Assembly (NCBI RefSeq): GCF_017357225.1
Contig: NZ_CP071604.1
Span: 4,452,001 to 4,516,000, forward strand
DNA: 64,000 nucleotides
Origin: Rhizobium binae
Lineage (GTDB): Bacteria; Pseudomonadota; Alphaproteobacteria; Rhizobiales; Rhizobiaceae
Direction: 5' to 3'
Position 1 is the stretch's first letter, and every line of letters begins with the position of its first letter. Both the position numbers and the translations under genes were made by a program. The notes under the pieces were generated by a model, which was given only the letters and a program-made list of their open reading frames with translations, did not search any database and was not told where the DNA came from. This document shows, one piece after another, positions 29,698 to 39,075 of this stretch.

Positions 29698-29817
29698 ATG
29701 GTTCACGACGAACACGCCATTGCCGCAAGCAATGACCGGGCACGAGTTGCCGGGGTGGATATTGCCGTTCCGGTTTCTGCCAAAACCAAGGCCAAAACGA
29801 CGACGAAAACCGTCTGA
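29698..29817 (+). CDS. Possible 39-residue peptide before asd
   Basis: ATG at 29698 with a strong ribosome site (AAAGGAATCTCC), reading MVHDEHAIAASNDRARVAGVDIAV then a lysine/threonine tail ending at TGA. No family is recognised. It lies in the 560-base gap (29368-29929) between the MFS gene and asd. The rest of that gap holds no convincing gene. The final 110 bases before asd are CT-rich and AG-rich with inverted patches. Confidence 0.35.
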   Translation: MVHDEHAIAASNDRARVAGVDIAVPVSAKTKAKTTTKTV

Positions 29818-29929
29818 CGTCTCTGGCCTGCCGCTCTCTCCCCGGCTCGGCTGGGGACAGGAAGACGCGATCCGTCGCGCCTTTCCCCCTCACCGGACAA
29901 GAGGAGAGAAGAGAAAGAGAGCTTGAGAA

Positions 29930-30964
29930 ATGGGTTTCAAAGTAGCAGTTGCGGGAGCGACCGGAAATGTCGGTCGGGAGATGCTCAACATCCTCTCCGA
30001 ACGAGGCTTTCCCGCCGATGAGGTCGTGGCGCTCGCCTCGGCGCGTTCGCAGGGCACAGAAGTGTCCTTCGGTGACCGGACATTGAAGGTCTCCAATCTG
30101 GAGAACTACGATTTCTCCGACACCGACATCTGCCTGATGTCGGCCGGCGGCGAGGTTTCCAAGAAGTTTTCGCCGAAGATCGGCCAGCAGGGCTGCGTCG
30201 TTATCGACAATTCCTCGGCCTGGCGCTACGACGCCGACGTGCCGCTGATCGTGCCGGAAGTGAACCCGGATGCCATCAGCCAGTTCACCAAGCGCAACAT
30301 CATCGCCAATCCGAACTGCTCGACCGCCCAGCTGGTGGTGGCGCTGAAGCCGCTGCATGACTTCGCCAAGATCAAGCGCGTCGTCGTCTCGACCTACCAG
30401 TCGGTCTCCGGTGCCGGCAAGGACGGCATGGACGAACTCTTCAACCAGACGCGCGCCGTCTTCGTTGCCGATCCGATCGAGAACAAGAAGTTCACTAAGC
30501 GCATCGCCTTCAACGTCATCCCGCACATCGATAGCTTCATGGAAGATGGCTACACCAAGGAAGAGTGGAAGGTGCTGGCCGAGACGAAGAAGATGCTCGA
30601 CCCGAAGATCAAGGTGACCTGCACCGCAGTGCGCGTACCTGTTTTTATCGGCCATTCGGAATCGGTCAACATCGAGTTCGAAAACGAGATCACCGCCGAC
30701 CAGGCCCGCGACATCCTGCGCGATGCACCGGGCTGCCTCGTCATCGACAAGCGCGAGAACGGCGGCTACATCACGCCCTACGAATCCGCTGGCGAGGACG
30801 CAACCTATATTTCGCGCATCCGCGAGGACGCGACGGTCGAAAACGGCCTCAATATGTGGGTGGTTTCCGACAACCTGCGCAAGGGCGCGGCGCTGAATGC
30901 CATCCAGATCGCCGAGCTGCTCGTCAATCGCGGGCTGGTCAAGCCGCGCAAGCAGGCCGCCTGA
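29930..30964 (+). CDS. asd: Aspartate-semialdehyde dehydrogenase
   Basis: Reduces aspartyl phosphate to the semialdehyde for lysine/diaminopimelate, threonine and methionine synthesis, so it is also needed for the cell wall. At 344 residues it fits the family. The NADP fold MGFKVAVAGATGNVGREMLNIL, the phosphate-binding DNSSAWRYDADVPLIVPEVNP, the catalytic cysteine in IIANPNCSTAQLV (the CST motif), and the histidine region RVPVFIGHSESVNIEF are present. It is probably monocistronic, as a terminator follows at 30991. The short ORF in front of it may be a leader peptide. Confidence 0.96.
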   Translation: MGFKVAVAGATGNVGREMLNILSERGFPADEVVALASARSQGTEVSFGDRTLKVSNLENYDFSDTDICLMSAGGEVSKKFSPKIGQQGCVVIDNSSAWRYDADVPLIVPEVNPDAISQFTKRNIIANPNCSTAQLVVALKPLHDFAKIKRVVVSTYQSVSGAGKDGMDELFNQTRAVFVADPIENKKFTKRIAFNVIPHIDSFMEDGYTKEEWKVLAETKKMLDPKIKVTCTAVRVPVFIGHSESVNIEFENEITADQARDILRDAPGCLVIDKRENGGYITPYESAGEDATYISRIREDATVENGLNMWVVSDNLRKGAALNAIQIAELLVNRGLVKPRKQAA

Positions 30965-30990
30965 TACCATTTGTAAACCATAACATGTTA

Positions 30991-31019
30991 AAGCCCTGCT
31001 CGATGAGCGGGGCTTTTTC
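30991..31019 (+). terminator. Rho-independent terminator of asd
   Basis: AAGCCCTGCTC-gat-GAGCGGGGCTT with one mismatch, followed by TTTTT; 26 bases after the stop. Confidence 0.85.
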
Positions 31020-31132
31020 AAGCAAATACAGCTGTATAAGCGTTCGCTAAAAGGTGATCGTGACAAAATCGCGGGTGACTGGCATTCTCTTGCCCGCCTG
31101 AAAGCTATGCAGATCGAGAGCGGGGTTTCTCA

Positions 31133-31957
31133 ATGCGCATGACAAAATTGTTTCTGGCGGCCGCTGCGGCAATCGGCGTCCTCCATGCGGTACCGGCGTT
31201 CGCGCAAGGACCGCAATGTGGCAATACCAGCGCCGGCTTCGACGCCTGGGTCGCCGATTTCAAACAGACGGCAGCCGCGAACGGCGTCAGCCAATCGGTG
31301 CTCAGCCGCGCCTTCGCCAACGTCAACTACAACAAGCCGACAATCGCCGCCGACCGCGGCCAGAAAAGCTTCAAGCTCTCCTTCGACGCCTTCATGCAGA
31401 AGCGCGGTGGTGCCGCCGTCATTTCCCGCGGCCGTTCGATGAAGGCGGCCAACCAGGCGCTTTTTGCCTCGATCGAGCGTCGCTTCGGCGTTCCCGCCGG
31501 CCCGCTGATCGCCATCTGGGGCATGGAGACCGGTTTTGGCAGCTATATGGGCAACCAGCACACGCTGTCGGCAGTTTCGACCCTTGCCTATGACTGCCGT
31601 CGTTCGGAATATTTCACCGACCAGCTCTATGCCGCGCTCCAGCTCGTCTCCGAAGGTTATCTGAGCCCGCAGGCCAAGGGTGCCGCCCATGGTGAAATCG
31701 GCCAGACGCAGTTCCTGCCGAGGAACGTCGTGCGTTTCGGCGCCGACGGCGACGGCGACGGCCGTGTCGACATGGTCGGTTCCCGCGCCGATGCGCTGGC
31801 TTCGACCGCCAATTTTCTAAAGGGCCACGGCTGGCGGGCCGGCGCCGGCTATCAGCCGGGAGAGCCGAATTTCGCTGCCATCCAGGGCTGGAACGCCGCC
31901 AGTGTCTATCAGCAGGCAATTGCCTATATCGGCCAGCAGATCGACGGCGGCAGATAA
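31133..31957 (+). CDS. Lytic murein transglycosylase (MltB family)
   Basis: Secreted enzyme of 274 residues that cleaves peptidoglycan, leaving anhydro-MurNAc. It has a signal peptide (MTKLFLAAAAAIGVLHAVPAFAQG). The GH103/SLT_2 core includes IAIWGMETGFGSYMGNQHTLSAVSTLAYDCRRSEYF, where the E of MET is the catalytic acid, and GEIGQTQFLPRNVVRFGADGDGDGRVDMVGSRADALASTANFL. There is no C-terminal peptidoglycan-binding domain, and the mature protein is shorter than E. coli MltB. No lipobox was seen, so it is probably soluble periplasmic. Terminator at 31979 follows. Confidence 0.93.
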   Translation: MRMTKLFLAAAAAIGVLHAVPAFAQGPQCGNTSAGFDAWVADFKQTAAANGVSQSVLSRAFANVNYNKPTIAADRGQKSFKLSFDAFMQKRGGAAVISRGRSMKAANQALFASIERRFGVPAGPLIAIWGMETGFGSYMGNQHTLSAVSTLAYDCRRSEYFTDQLYAALQLVSEGYLSPQAKGAAHGEIGQTQFLPRNVVRFGADGDGDGRVDMVGSRADALASTANFLKGHGWRAGAGYQPGEPNFAAIQGWNAASVYQQAIAYIGQQIDGGR

Positions 31958-31978
31958 GCCTTCATAGACAACGATCTC

Positions 31979-32009
31979 GCGAAACGCCGCTGCAATATGC
32001 GGCGTTTTT
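31979..32009. terminator. Bidirectional terminator after the MltB-type gene
   Basis: GAAACGCCGC-tgcaatat-GCGGCGTTTTTC: strong stem with a T-run on + and an A-run side reading as T on -. It ends the transglycosylase mRNA. Confidence 0.85.
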
Positions 32010-32395
32010 CATAGGCGGGAATCGAAACCACCGCCGGAAGCTGTCTTGCGGCGCTCCTCCTGCGGCGGAGCCGGCACGACCGGCCCCGAGACGACGCAGT
32101 TGCGGCCGGAGGTCTGGCGGCGTAAAGCGCCAGATCTGCGTTTGACAAGATCCTCGAAGTTTCGGCTTGCGCCGTCGTTTGCCCGGCCGGCACATCCGAA
32201 ACTCGCCGTGACCTTGAGCAGCTCGCCGCTCGGTAAGGTATTTCTGCCATCTCGATCGCCAGCCGCACCCGTTCGGCGACGACTGCAGCATCGTCTGGCG
32301 TCGAATCGGGCAGAAGCTCCAGGAATTCCTCGCCGCCGTGACGCCCGAGCAGATCGAAGGAACGGAAAATTCTCGCGCGCGACGCCCGCGCCTTA
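32009..32395 (-). pseudogene. GGDEF (diguanylate cyclase) relic, truncated and frameshifted
   Basis: On the - strand RSFDLLGRHGGEEFLELLPD, with GG(D/E)EF at 32324-32338, continues into VVAERVRLAIEMAEI in one frame. Around 32235 the frame shifts and LPSGELLKVTASFGCAGR follows in another frame. Then a pair of small indels (near 32131-32146 and 32110) puts ADLALYAA out of frame while TSGRNCVVSGPV is back in it, ending at a TGA at 32009-32011. The first half of the GGDEF domain and any sensor part are missing. No single frame encodes it, so it is a decaying pseudogene. It lies against the carbonic anhydrase end. Confidence 0.82.
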
Positions 32396-32418
32396 AGAAA
32401 TAATAAACCCCTTGGTCC

Positions 32419-33060
32419 CTAGATCTCGGGGCGAATGAAGTCACGCGTTTCGGCGTCCATGACCCAGAGTTCACCCGTCGATATGTCGAACCAGGCGCCG
32501 TGGAGATGAAGATTTCCCGCCTCCTCTTGCGCCTTGATATTGGGAAAGCTTCTGAGATTGTCGATCGAGTTGCGGATCGAAACACGTTCCAATGCCGTCT
32601 GCCGCTCGGCCGTCGTCATCACGTCATTGCTTTGAATCTGCTCGGCAGCCGGCTTGACCAGCGACATCCACCGGCCGATGAAGTCGCCGGGTGACAATGG
32701 CTCGGCATTGGGATCGAGCGCTGCGCGGATACCGCCGCAGCGGCCATGCCCCATCACGACGATATCTGTGACCTTCAGTGCCTGCACCGCAAATTCAAGC
32801 GCCGCCGACGTCGAATGGAAATGACCGTCCGGCTCGTAGGGCGGCACCATATTGGCGACGTTGCGGATAACGAAAAGCTCGCCCGGACCGGCATCGAAGA
32901 TCAGCTCGGGAGCCGCACGGGAATCCGAACAGGCAATCACCAACGTGCTGGGACTTTGACCGTTTTCGGCAAGTTGCCGATACCGGTCGCGGGCGTCGGC
33001 GTAACGCCCGTTCATAAAGTTGCGATAGCCGTCCAGAAGGGTGTTTGGAAAACGCTGCAT
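32419..33060 (-). CDS. Beta-carbonic anhydrase
   Basis: Interconverts CO2 and bicarbonate, supplying bicarbonate to carboxylases. The 213-residue protein has the zinc ligands in IACSDSRAAPELIF (C, with D/R pair) and GHGRCGGIRAAL (HxxC). FVIRNVANMVPP and LHGAWFDISTGELWVMD are also conserved. There is no signal peptide, so it is cytoplasmic. It is followed on - by the GGDEF relic. The upstream gene pdxY starts 72 bases before it and runs in the same direction, so co-transcription is possible. Confidence 0.94.
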   Translation of the reverse strand: MQRFPNTLLDGYRNFMNGRYADARDRYRQLAENGQSPSTLVIACSDSRAAPELIFDAGPGELFVIRNVANMVPPYEPDGHFHSTSAALEFAVQALKVTDIVVMGHGRCGGIRAALDPNAEPLSPGDFIGRWMSLVKPAAEQIQSNDVMTTAERQTALERVSIRNSIDNLRSFPNIKAQEEAGNLHLHGAWFDISTGELWVMDAETRDFIRPEI

Positions 33061-33131
33061 GCTTCTGGATTAGCGCGCGCGGAAGACAAGATCAACTGCT
33101 GCGCCGCAAAATGAGCATACTGGCAGATGCA

Positions 33132-34007
33132 TCATTTTTTCCGCCGCTGCGCCGGGTGCACGAGCCGGCGCATCTGCACCATGGCCATCGGCGTTGAAAG
33201 GCTGGAGGCGTCGCTTGCCAGCATCAACTCGTTGCTGCCGCGCTTGACCGCACGCGCGAGCACTTCGAATACGCTGGCGGTGGCCAGCTGCAACGCCTTT
33301 TCATCCTCGAGACCGGATAGCAGGCGCGACAGGAAAACCGCGGCGAGCAGGTCACCGAGACCGTTCGGCGGGTTCTCGACGACGCGATGCTCGGCAAGAA
33401 GCGCGTGACGGCCGGAAAGGTAGAGATTGCCGGTACCGCCCGCCATCATCGGCACCGCCGAGGTGACCAGCATCCGCGACGGCCCGAGCGCAAGCGCCGC
33501 CTCCATGATCGCGCTATTGTCGTCAAGCGCTGCTCCCGACAGCCAGGCGAGCTCGTAGCGGTTCGGCGTCGCCAGCGAGGCAAGCGGGATGAGATGGTCA
33601 CGAATGGCCTCGGCCGTGGCTTCCGGCACGTAGAGACCACCAAGATCGCCCATCACGGGATCGCAGACATAGAGCAGTTCGGAATTGGTCTGGCGCAGCG
33701 CAGCGATCAACCGGGCGACGGAGCGCGCCTGGGCGGCATTGCCGAAATAACCCGAAAGCACCGCCCGGACTTCACCGATCCAGGGCGCACGGATCAGATC
33801 GTCGATCGCCGCGTCGAAATCGGCTTCCGCAAATGTCAGCCGCGTCGAACGGCCATGGCCGGGATGCCAGGGCAGAACGATGGTCGGCAGCGCCCAGACC
33901 GGATGGCCGAGCGTCTCCAGGGCAAACACCGCTGCCCGATTGCCGACCGAGCCGCGCACGACATGGCTCGAAATGACGATGACTGCGCCCGCTGCATTTT
34001 CCGACAT
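33132..34007 (-). CDS. pdxY: Pyridoxal kinase
   Basis: Phosphorylates pyridoxal (vitamin B6 salvage) with ATP. The 291-residue PfkB-like fold has VIVISSHVVRGSVGNRAAVFALETLGHPVWALPTI near the start, with the HVVRGSVGN signature of PdxY. VCDPVMGDLGGLYVP supplies the catalytic region and NPPNGLGDLLAAVFLSRLL the anion-hole GLGD (GTGD in most). TPNRYELAWLSG is the substrate loop. The C terminus is basic and ends QRRKK. The 268-base gap to gdh (34008-34275) shows no gene or clear site. Confidence 0.93.
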   Translation of the reverse strand: MSENAAGAVIVISSHVVRGSVGNRAAVFALETLGHPVWALPTIVLPWHPGHGRSTRLTFAEADFDAAIDDLIRAPWIGEVRAVLSGYFGNAAQARSVARLIAALRQTNSELLYVCDPVMGDLGGLYVPEATAEAIRDHLIPLASLATPNRYELAWLSGAALDDNSAIMEAALALGPSRMLVTSAVPMMAGGTGNLYLSGRHALLAEHRVVENPPNGLGDLLAAVFLSRLLSGLEDEKALQLATASVFEVLARAVKRGSNELMLASDASSLSTPMAMVQMRRLVHPAQRRKK

Positions 34008-34275
34008 GGTATAAAGGTCCGCATGATGATGGCGTTTGATGATATCTTTGACGCCACGCTGTCAACCATTCTTCATGTGAGCGTGGAAATGTGCGGCGGA
34101 AGAAAAACGAGCCGTTCACGCTTGTTTTGCCTACGAAATCGGAAAATCTCCGACATTTTCCCATCTCCGGCGTCAAAAAAGCATCAAATCCATCCGGCTG
34201 ACCCCCATTTTAGAGATTTTTTCGAAGAATCTTCTGCTAGCTTGCAGAAAATCAGTCCATTGCGGGAGGCGATCC

Positions 34276-37200
34276 ATGGCTGCCAGAAACAATCCCAAGC
34301 GAGAAAAACAGATTGAAGGCGCGCGAAAGATCGCCAAGGAAAGGGGCGAGGCCCATCTCGATCCGGAAATTCTCTTCGGCCGAGCAAGCAATGACGATCT
34401 TGAACGCTACACGCCTGAAATGCTGGCGCTTTCTGCCGTGCATTCGGCAAAAGAACTTGCCGCCTGGAACGGCAAGACGCCGCGCGTCAGCATCGACACC
34501 ATCGGCGGTGTCTCGCCTGACGGCATTGCCGTCTCGGTGCTTTCGGTGACCGACCGGAATATGCCGTTTCTCTATGAATCGGTCATGGGCGAAGTGACGA
34601 GCACCCACCGCGATCTCTTCATGGCCGTGCATCCCATCCTGGTGATGGAAGGAGACAAGGCTCCCGGGCTCTATTCCGCCGACCAGCCGAGCGATCCCGC
34701 CACACGGGTCAGCCATATCCAGCTTCATATCGCGCCGCTCAATTCCAACCAGGCGGCCGATCTCGTCAAACGTATCCAGATGGTGCTCGAACAGGTCCGC
34801 CTGTCAGTTTCGGACTGGAAGCCGATGCTTTCCAAGCTCGACGGGGTGATCGCCGAGCTTGCGGCCAACGGCGCCGGCCGTAGAAGGGCTGAACACGCCG
34901 AGGCGATCGCCTTCCTGAGCTGGCTGCGCGACGAGAATTTCACGTTCCTCGGCATGCGCGAATATATCTATTCCGGCAAGGGTGCCGACGCCAAGGTCGA
35001 GCGGGACAAGGGGGCGGGCCTCGGCATTCTCTCCAATCCCGACGTTCTCGTGCTGCGCACCGGCAAGGATGCCGTGACGACGACGCCCGAGATCCTCGCC
35101 TTCCTCGACGGCCCCGAGTTCCTGATCGTTACCAAGGCGAACGTAAAATCGATCGTCCATCGCCGCGCCTATATGGATTATGTCGGCGTCAAACGTTTCG
35201 ACGCCGCGGGCAACGTCACCGGCGAACTGCGCATAGTCGGCCTCTTCACCTCGACGGCCTATACGTCGCTCGCCTCGGAAATCCCGCTGCTGCGCTCCAA
35301 GATCGAGAAGGTTAAGGAGCATTTCGGCTTCGACCCGATGAGCCATTCCGGCCGCATGCTCGACAACACGCTGGAATCTTATCCGCGCGATGATCTTTTC
35401 CAGATCGACACGACATTGCTTGCCAGTTTTGCCGAGCAGATCAACGACCTGGCCGACCGGCCGCGCGTGCGTGTCCTGCCACGCATCGACCATTTCGACC
35501 GCTTCGTCTCGGTGATCGTCTATGTCCCGCGCGAGGAATACGACTCGCTCGTCCGAGAGCGGATCGGCGCCTATCTGAAGACCGTCTATGACGGCCGTGT
35601 CTCCGCCTATTATCCGGCTTTCCCGGAAGGCGGCGTGGCGCGCGTGCATTTCATCATCGGCCGCTCCGGCGGCAAGACGCCACGCATTCCGCAAGCCAAG
35701 CTCGAGCAGACGATCCGCGAGATCACCGCTCGCTGGGACGACCGCTTCGAAGTGCTGGCCGGCCCGAAGGCGCCGAAAATCTCGGTCGACCAGGCCTTCC
35801 AGGATTCCTTCACCCCTGAGGAAACCGTGGCCGACCTCGCCGATATCGGCGCCTGCGCCGCCGGCGAGCCGCTCCGCATCCAGTTCTACCACCGCCAGGA
35901 GGACCAGGGCCGCATCCTGTCGCTGAAGATTTTCCACGCCGGCGGCCAGCTGGCGCTATCACGGCGCGTGCCGCTTCTCGAGAATCTCGGCTTCAATGTC
36001 GTCAGCGAACGCACCTTCGATATCGGAGTGCCGGTCGCCGACGGCCAAACCAAACTCGTCGTGTTGCATGACATGGAGCTCGAGACCCGCAACGGCCGCG
36101 ACATCGACCTGCATCGTTATGGCGCCGCCCTCGAGGAAGCCTTCGTTGCCGCCTTCGCCGGCACGATCGACAATGACAGCTTCAACCGCTTGATCCTTTC
36201 GGCGGGGCTGTCGGCGCGTCAGACGAATGTGCTGCGCGCCTATGCTCGCTATCTCCGCCAGGCCGGCATCGCCTATTCTCAAGATTATATCGCAACGACG
36301 CTCGACAAATATGCCGGTGTGGCCGCCGCCATTTTCCGGCTGTTCCACGATACGCTCGATCCCAAGCTTCCGGAGAAGGCCCGGGTGAAGAAGCTTGCCG
36401 AGCTGCACCAGGCAATCGAAGCCGAGCTTGCCGAGGTGCCGAGCCTCGACGACGACCGTATCCTGCGCCGCTATGTCAACATCGTCGACGCGACGCTGCG
36501 CACCAATTATTTCCAGAAGAACCCTGACGGTTCGCCGAAATCGATGCTCGCCTTCAAGCTCGATCCGCACCTCGTCGACGGTCTGCCGCAGCCCAAACCC
36601 TTCCGCGAAATGTTCGTCTACGGCGTCGACGTCGAAGGCGTGCATCTGCGTTTCGGCAAGGTGGCGCGCGGCGGCCTGCGCTGGTCGGACCGCGCCGAGG
36701 ATTACCGCACCGAGGTGCTGGGTCTCGTCAAGGCGCAGCAGGTGAAGAATGCCGTCATCGTTCCGGTCGGCGCCAAGGGCGGCTTCTATCCGAAAAAGCT
36801 CCCCGCCGGCGGCAGCCGCGATGAAATTTTCAATGCCGGCCGCGAGGCCTACAAGACCTATATCCGCACGCTGCTTTCGATCACCGACAATATCTCCGGG
36901 GCCGAGATCGTGCCGCCGGCGGATACGGTGAGGCTCGACGGCGACGACCCCTATTTTGTCGTCGCCGCCGACAAGGGCACGGCAACCTTCTCCGACACCG
37001 CCAATGCGCTGGCGCAGGAAGCCGGCTTCTGGCTCGACGACGCCTTCGCCTCCGGCGGCTCGGCCGGATACGACCATAAAAAGATGGGCATCACCGCCCG
37101 CGGCGCCTGGGAAACCGTTAAACGCCATTTCCGCGAAATGGACATCGACATCCAGACGACCCCCTTCACCGTCGCCGGCGTCGGCGACATGTCGGGCGAC

Positions 37201-39051
37201 GTCTTCGGCAACGGCATGCTGCTCTCGCCGAAGATCCGGCTCGTTGCCGCCTTCGATCACCGCGACATCATCATCGATCCCGATCCCGACATGGAAAAGA
37301 CGCTGGCAGAACGCCAGCGGCTCTTCGACCTGCCCCGCTCGAGTTGGCAGGATTTCGACAGAAATGTGCTTTCGATAGGGGCGATGATCATTTCCCGCGC
37401 GGCGAAATCGGTGACGCTGACGCCAGAAGCGGTTGCTGCGATCGGCATCGACAAAGCCGTGGCGACGCCGTTCGAGATCATGACGGCGATTCTGAAGAGC
37501 CCGGTTGACCTCCTCTGGTTCGGCGGCATCGGCACCTATGTGAAAGCTCCGTCCGAAACCGATGCCGAAGTCGGCGATCGCGCCAACGACCCGATCCGCA
37601 TCACCGCGGCGGAGGTACGCGCCAAGGTGATCGGCGAGGGCGCAAATCTCGGCGTCACCCAGAAGGGCCGTATCGCCTACGGTCTCAACGGCGGGCGCTG
37701 CAATTCCGACGCCATCGACAACTCGGCCGGCGTCAACACCTCGGACGTCGAGGTCAACATCAAGATTGCGCTGGCGGCCGCCATGCATGATGGGCGGCTG
37801 ACGCGGGCAAAACGCGACCAGCTGCTTTCGTCGATGACCGGTGAAGTCGCGGCCCTCGTGCTGCGCAACAACTACCTTCAGTCGCTGGCGATCTCACTGA
37901 CGGAGCGCAAGGGCACGGCCAACGGCCTGGAACTCGGCCGCTTCATGAGCGTGCTCGAGGGGGCCGGTCAGCTGAACCGCAAGGTCGAGACCTTGCCCGA
38001 CGACCAAACGCTTGCCGAACGTTATGCGGCCGGCAAGCCGCTGACGCGGCCGGAAATCGGCGTGCTGTTATCTTATGCGAAGATCGTGCTCTTCGATGCG
38101 CTCGCCGCCAGCGATCTACCGGACGACCCCTATTTTGCCGCGACGCTGTCGAATTATTTCCCCGTGAAGATGCAGAAGTCGAACGCCGGCGATATCGCCG
38201 GCCACCGCCTGCGGCGCGAAATCATCGCGACCGTGCTTGCCAATGAAGCGATCAACCGCGGCGGGCCGAGCTTCACCGTCGCCATGATGGACGCAACGGC
38301 GGCTTCGGCGCCGGAAGTGGTGCGCGCCGCAATCGTTGCCCGCGACGGTTTCGAACTCACCCGACTCTGGGCCGAGACTGATGCGCTCGACGGCAGAATA
38401 TCGGGCGAGGTGCAGAACCGAATCTACGAGGAAATCAGCCACAGCTTTATCGTGCTCACCCGCCTGCTGTTGAAGACCGCCATGACCAAGGGCGATATGG
38501 CCGAAGTGATTAGCCGGCTGCAGGCAGCCCTGAAAAAGCTGAGGCCGGCCTTCGCCGAACAGGCGGCCGGCGATGCCGCCACCCGCCAGGCAGAATACGC
38601 ACAGGCGGGCGTACCGGAAAAACTCGCTGCCGAAATTGCCAACCTCCAGAGCTTCGCGCTGGTGCCGGAGATCATGCAGATTGCCGAGCGCACCGACGAG
38701 CCGCTGGTGCGTGCGGCGGAAAATTATTTTGCGGTGTCGAAGACCTTCCGGATCGCCCGGCTGCTCGCAGCCGGCGGCCGCATCCTCACCTCCGACCATT
38801 ACGAAAACCTGGCCCTCGCCCGCAGCATCGACCAGATCGCCAGCGCCCGGCGTGATATCGTCATCTCGGCCCTTTCCGATCACGGCAAGGAGAAGCTCCC
38901 CGTCCAGGCCTGGCATGCGCAGGACCGCGTCCGCATCAATCGCATCGTCGAGGAACTTTCCAGCCTCAGCGATAGCGGCGATCCCAATCTTGCGCGCATT
39001 ACCGTGGCCGCCGGAATCCTGACCGATCTTGCGCGAGACCGGGCGAGGTGA
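34276..39051 (+). CDS. gdhB: NAD-specific glutamate dehydrogenase, 180-kDa class
   Basis: Deaminates glutamate to 2-oxoglutarate with NAD; it supports growth on amino acids and links carbon and nitrogen. At 1591 residues it belongs to the large GDH class (L-GDH180). A long N-terminal region of about 700 residues is family-specific, with ACT-like segments. The catalytic part begins near residue 780 (FVYGVDVEGVHLRFGKVARGGLRWSDRAEDYRTEV), with KGGFYPKKLPAGG and the NAD-fold region DLLWFGGIGTYVKAPSETDAEVGDRANDPIR, then VIGEGANLGVTQKGRIAY. A GGGAGGCG site precedes the ATG. A UMF1 carrier follows after 24 bases. Confidence 0.96.
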   Translation: MAARNNPKREKQIEGARKIAKERGEAHLDPEILFGRASNDDLERYTPEMLALSAVHSAKELAAWNGKTPRVSIDTIGGVSPDGIAVSVLSVTDRNMPFLYESVMGEVTSTHRDLFMAVHPILVMEGDKAPGLYSADQPSDPATRVSHIQLHIAPLNSNQAADLVKRIQMVLEQVRLSVSDWKPMLSKLDGVIAELAANGAGRRRAEHAEAIAFLSWLRDENFTFLGMREYIYSGKGADAKVERDKGAGLGILSNPDVLVLRTGKDAVTTTPEILAFLDGPEFLIVTKANVKSIVHRRAYMDYVGVKRFDAAGNVTGELRIVGLFTSTAYTSLASEIPLLRSKIEKVKEHFGFDPMSHSGRMLDNTLESYPRDDLFQIDTTLLASFAEQINDLADRPRVRVLPRIDHFDRFVSVIVYVPREEYDSLVRERIGAYLKTVYDGRVSAYYPAFPEGGVARVHFIIGRSGGKTPRIPQAKLEQTIREITARWDDRFEVLAGPKAPKISVDQAFQDSFTPEETVADLADIGACAAGEPLRIQFYHRQEDQGRILSLKIFHAGGQLALSRRVPLLENLGFNVVSERTFDIGVPVADGQTKLVVLHDMELETRNGRDIDLHRYGAALEEAFVAAFAGTIDNDSFNRLILSAGLSARQTNVLRAYARYLRQAGIAYSQDYIATTLDKYAGVAAAIFRLFHDTLDPKLPEKARVKKLAELHQAIEAELAEVPSLDDDRILRRYVNIVDATLRTNYFQKNPDGSPKSMLAFKLDPHLVDGLPQPKPFREMFVYGVDVEGVHLRFGKVARGGLRWSDRAEDYRTEVLGLVKAQQVKNAVIVPVGAKGGFYPKKLPAGGSRDEIFNAGREAYKTYIRTLLSITDNISGAEIVPPADTVRLDGDDPYFVVAADKGTATFSDTANALAQEAGFWLDDAFASGGSAGYDHKKMGITARGAWETVKRHFREMDIDIQTTPFTVAGVGDMSGDVFGNGMLLSPKIRLVAAFDHRDIIIDPDPDMEKTLAERQRLFDLPRSSWQDFDRNVLSIGAMIISRAAKSVTLTPEAVAAIGIDKAVATPFEIMTAILKSPVDLLWFGGIGTYVKAPSETDAEVGDRANDPIRITAAEVRAKVIGEGANLGVTQKGRIAYGLNGGRCNSDAIDNSAGVNTSDVEVNIKIALAAAMHDGRLTRAKRDQLLSSMTGEVAALVLRNNYLQSLAISLTERKGTANGLELGRFMSVLEGAGQLNRKVETLPDDQTLAERYAAGKPLTRPEIGVLLSYAKIVLFDALAASDLPDDPYFAATLSNYFPVKMQKSNAGDIAGHRLRREIIATVLANEAINRGGPSFTVAMMDATAASAPEVVRAAIVARDGFELTRLWAETDALDGRISGEVQNRIYEEISHSFIVLTRLLLKTAMTKGDMAEVISRLQAALKKLRPAFAEQAAGDAATRQAEYAQAGVPEKLAAEIANLQSFALVPEIMQIAERTDEPLVRAAENYFAVSKTFRIARLLAAGGRILTSDHYENLALARSIDQIASARRDIVISALSDHGKEKLPVQAWHAQDRVRINRIVEELSSLSDSGDPNLARITVAAGILTDLARDRAR

Positions 39052-39075
39052 GACAGTCCGCCAAAAAAGGAGCGG

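Noticed and set aside
29493..29699. A 68-residue frame on - before asd
   Set aside because: No ribosome site precedes its start and it overlaps the possible + peptide; no family resemblance.
29818..29929. CT-rich and AG-rich patches before asd that could be another repeat
   Set aside because: No convincing inverted or direct repeat could be aligned.
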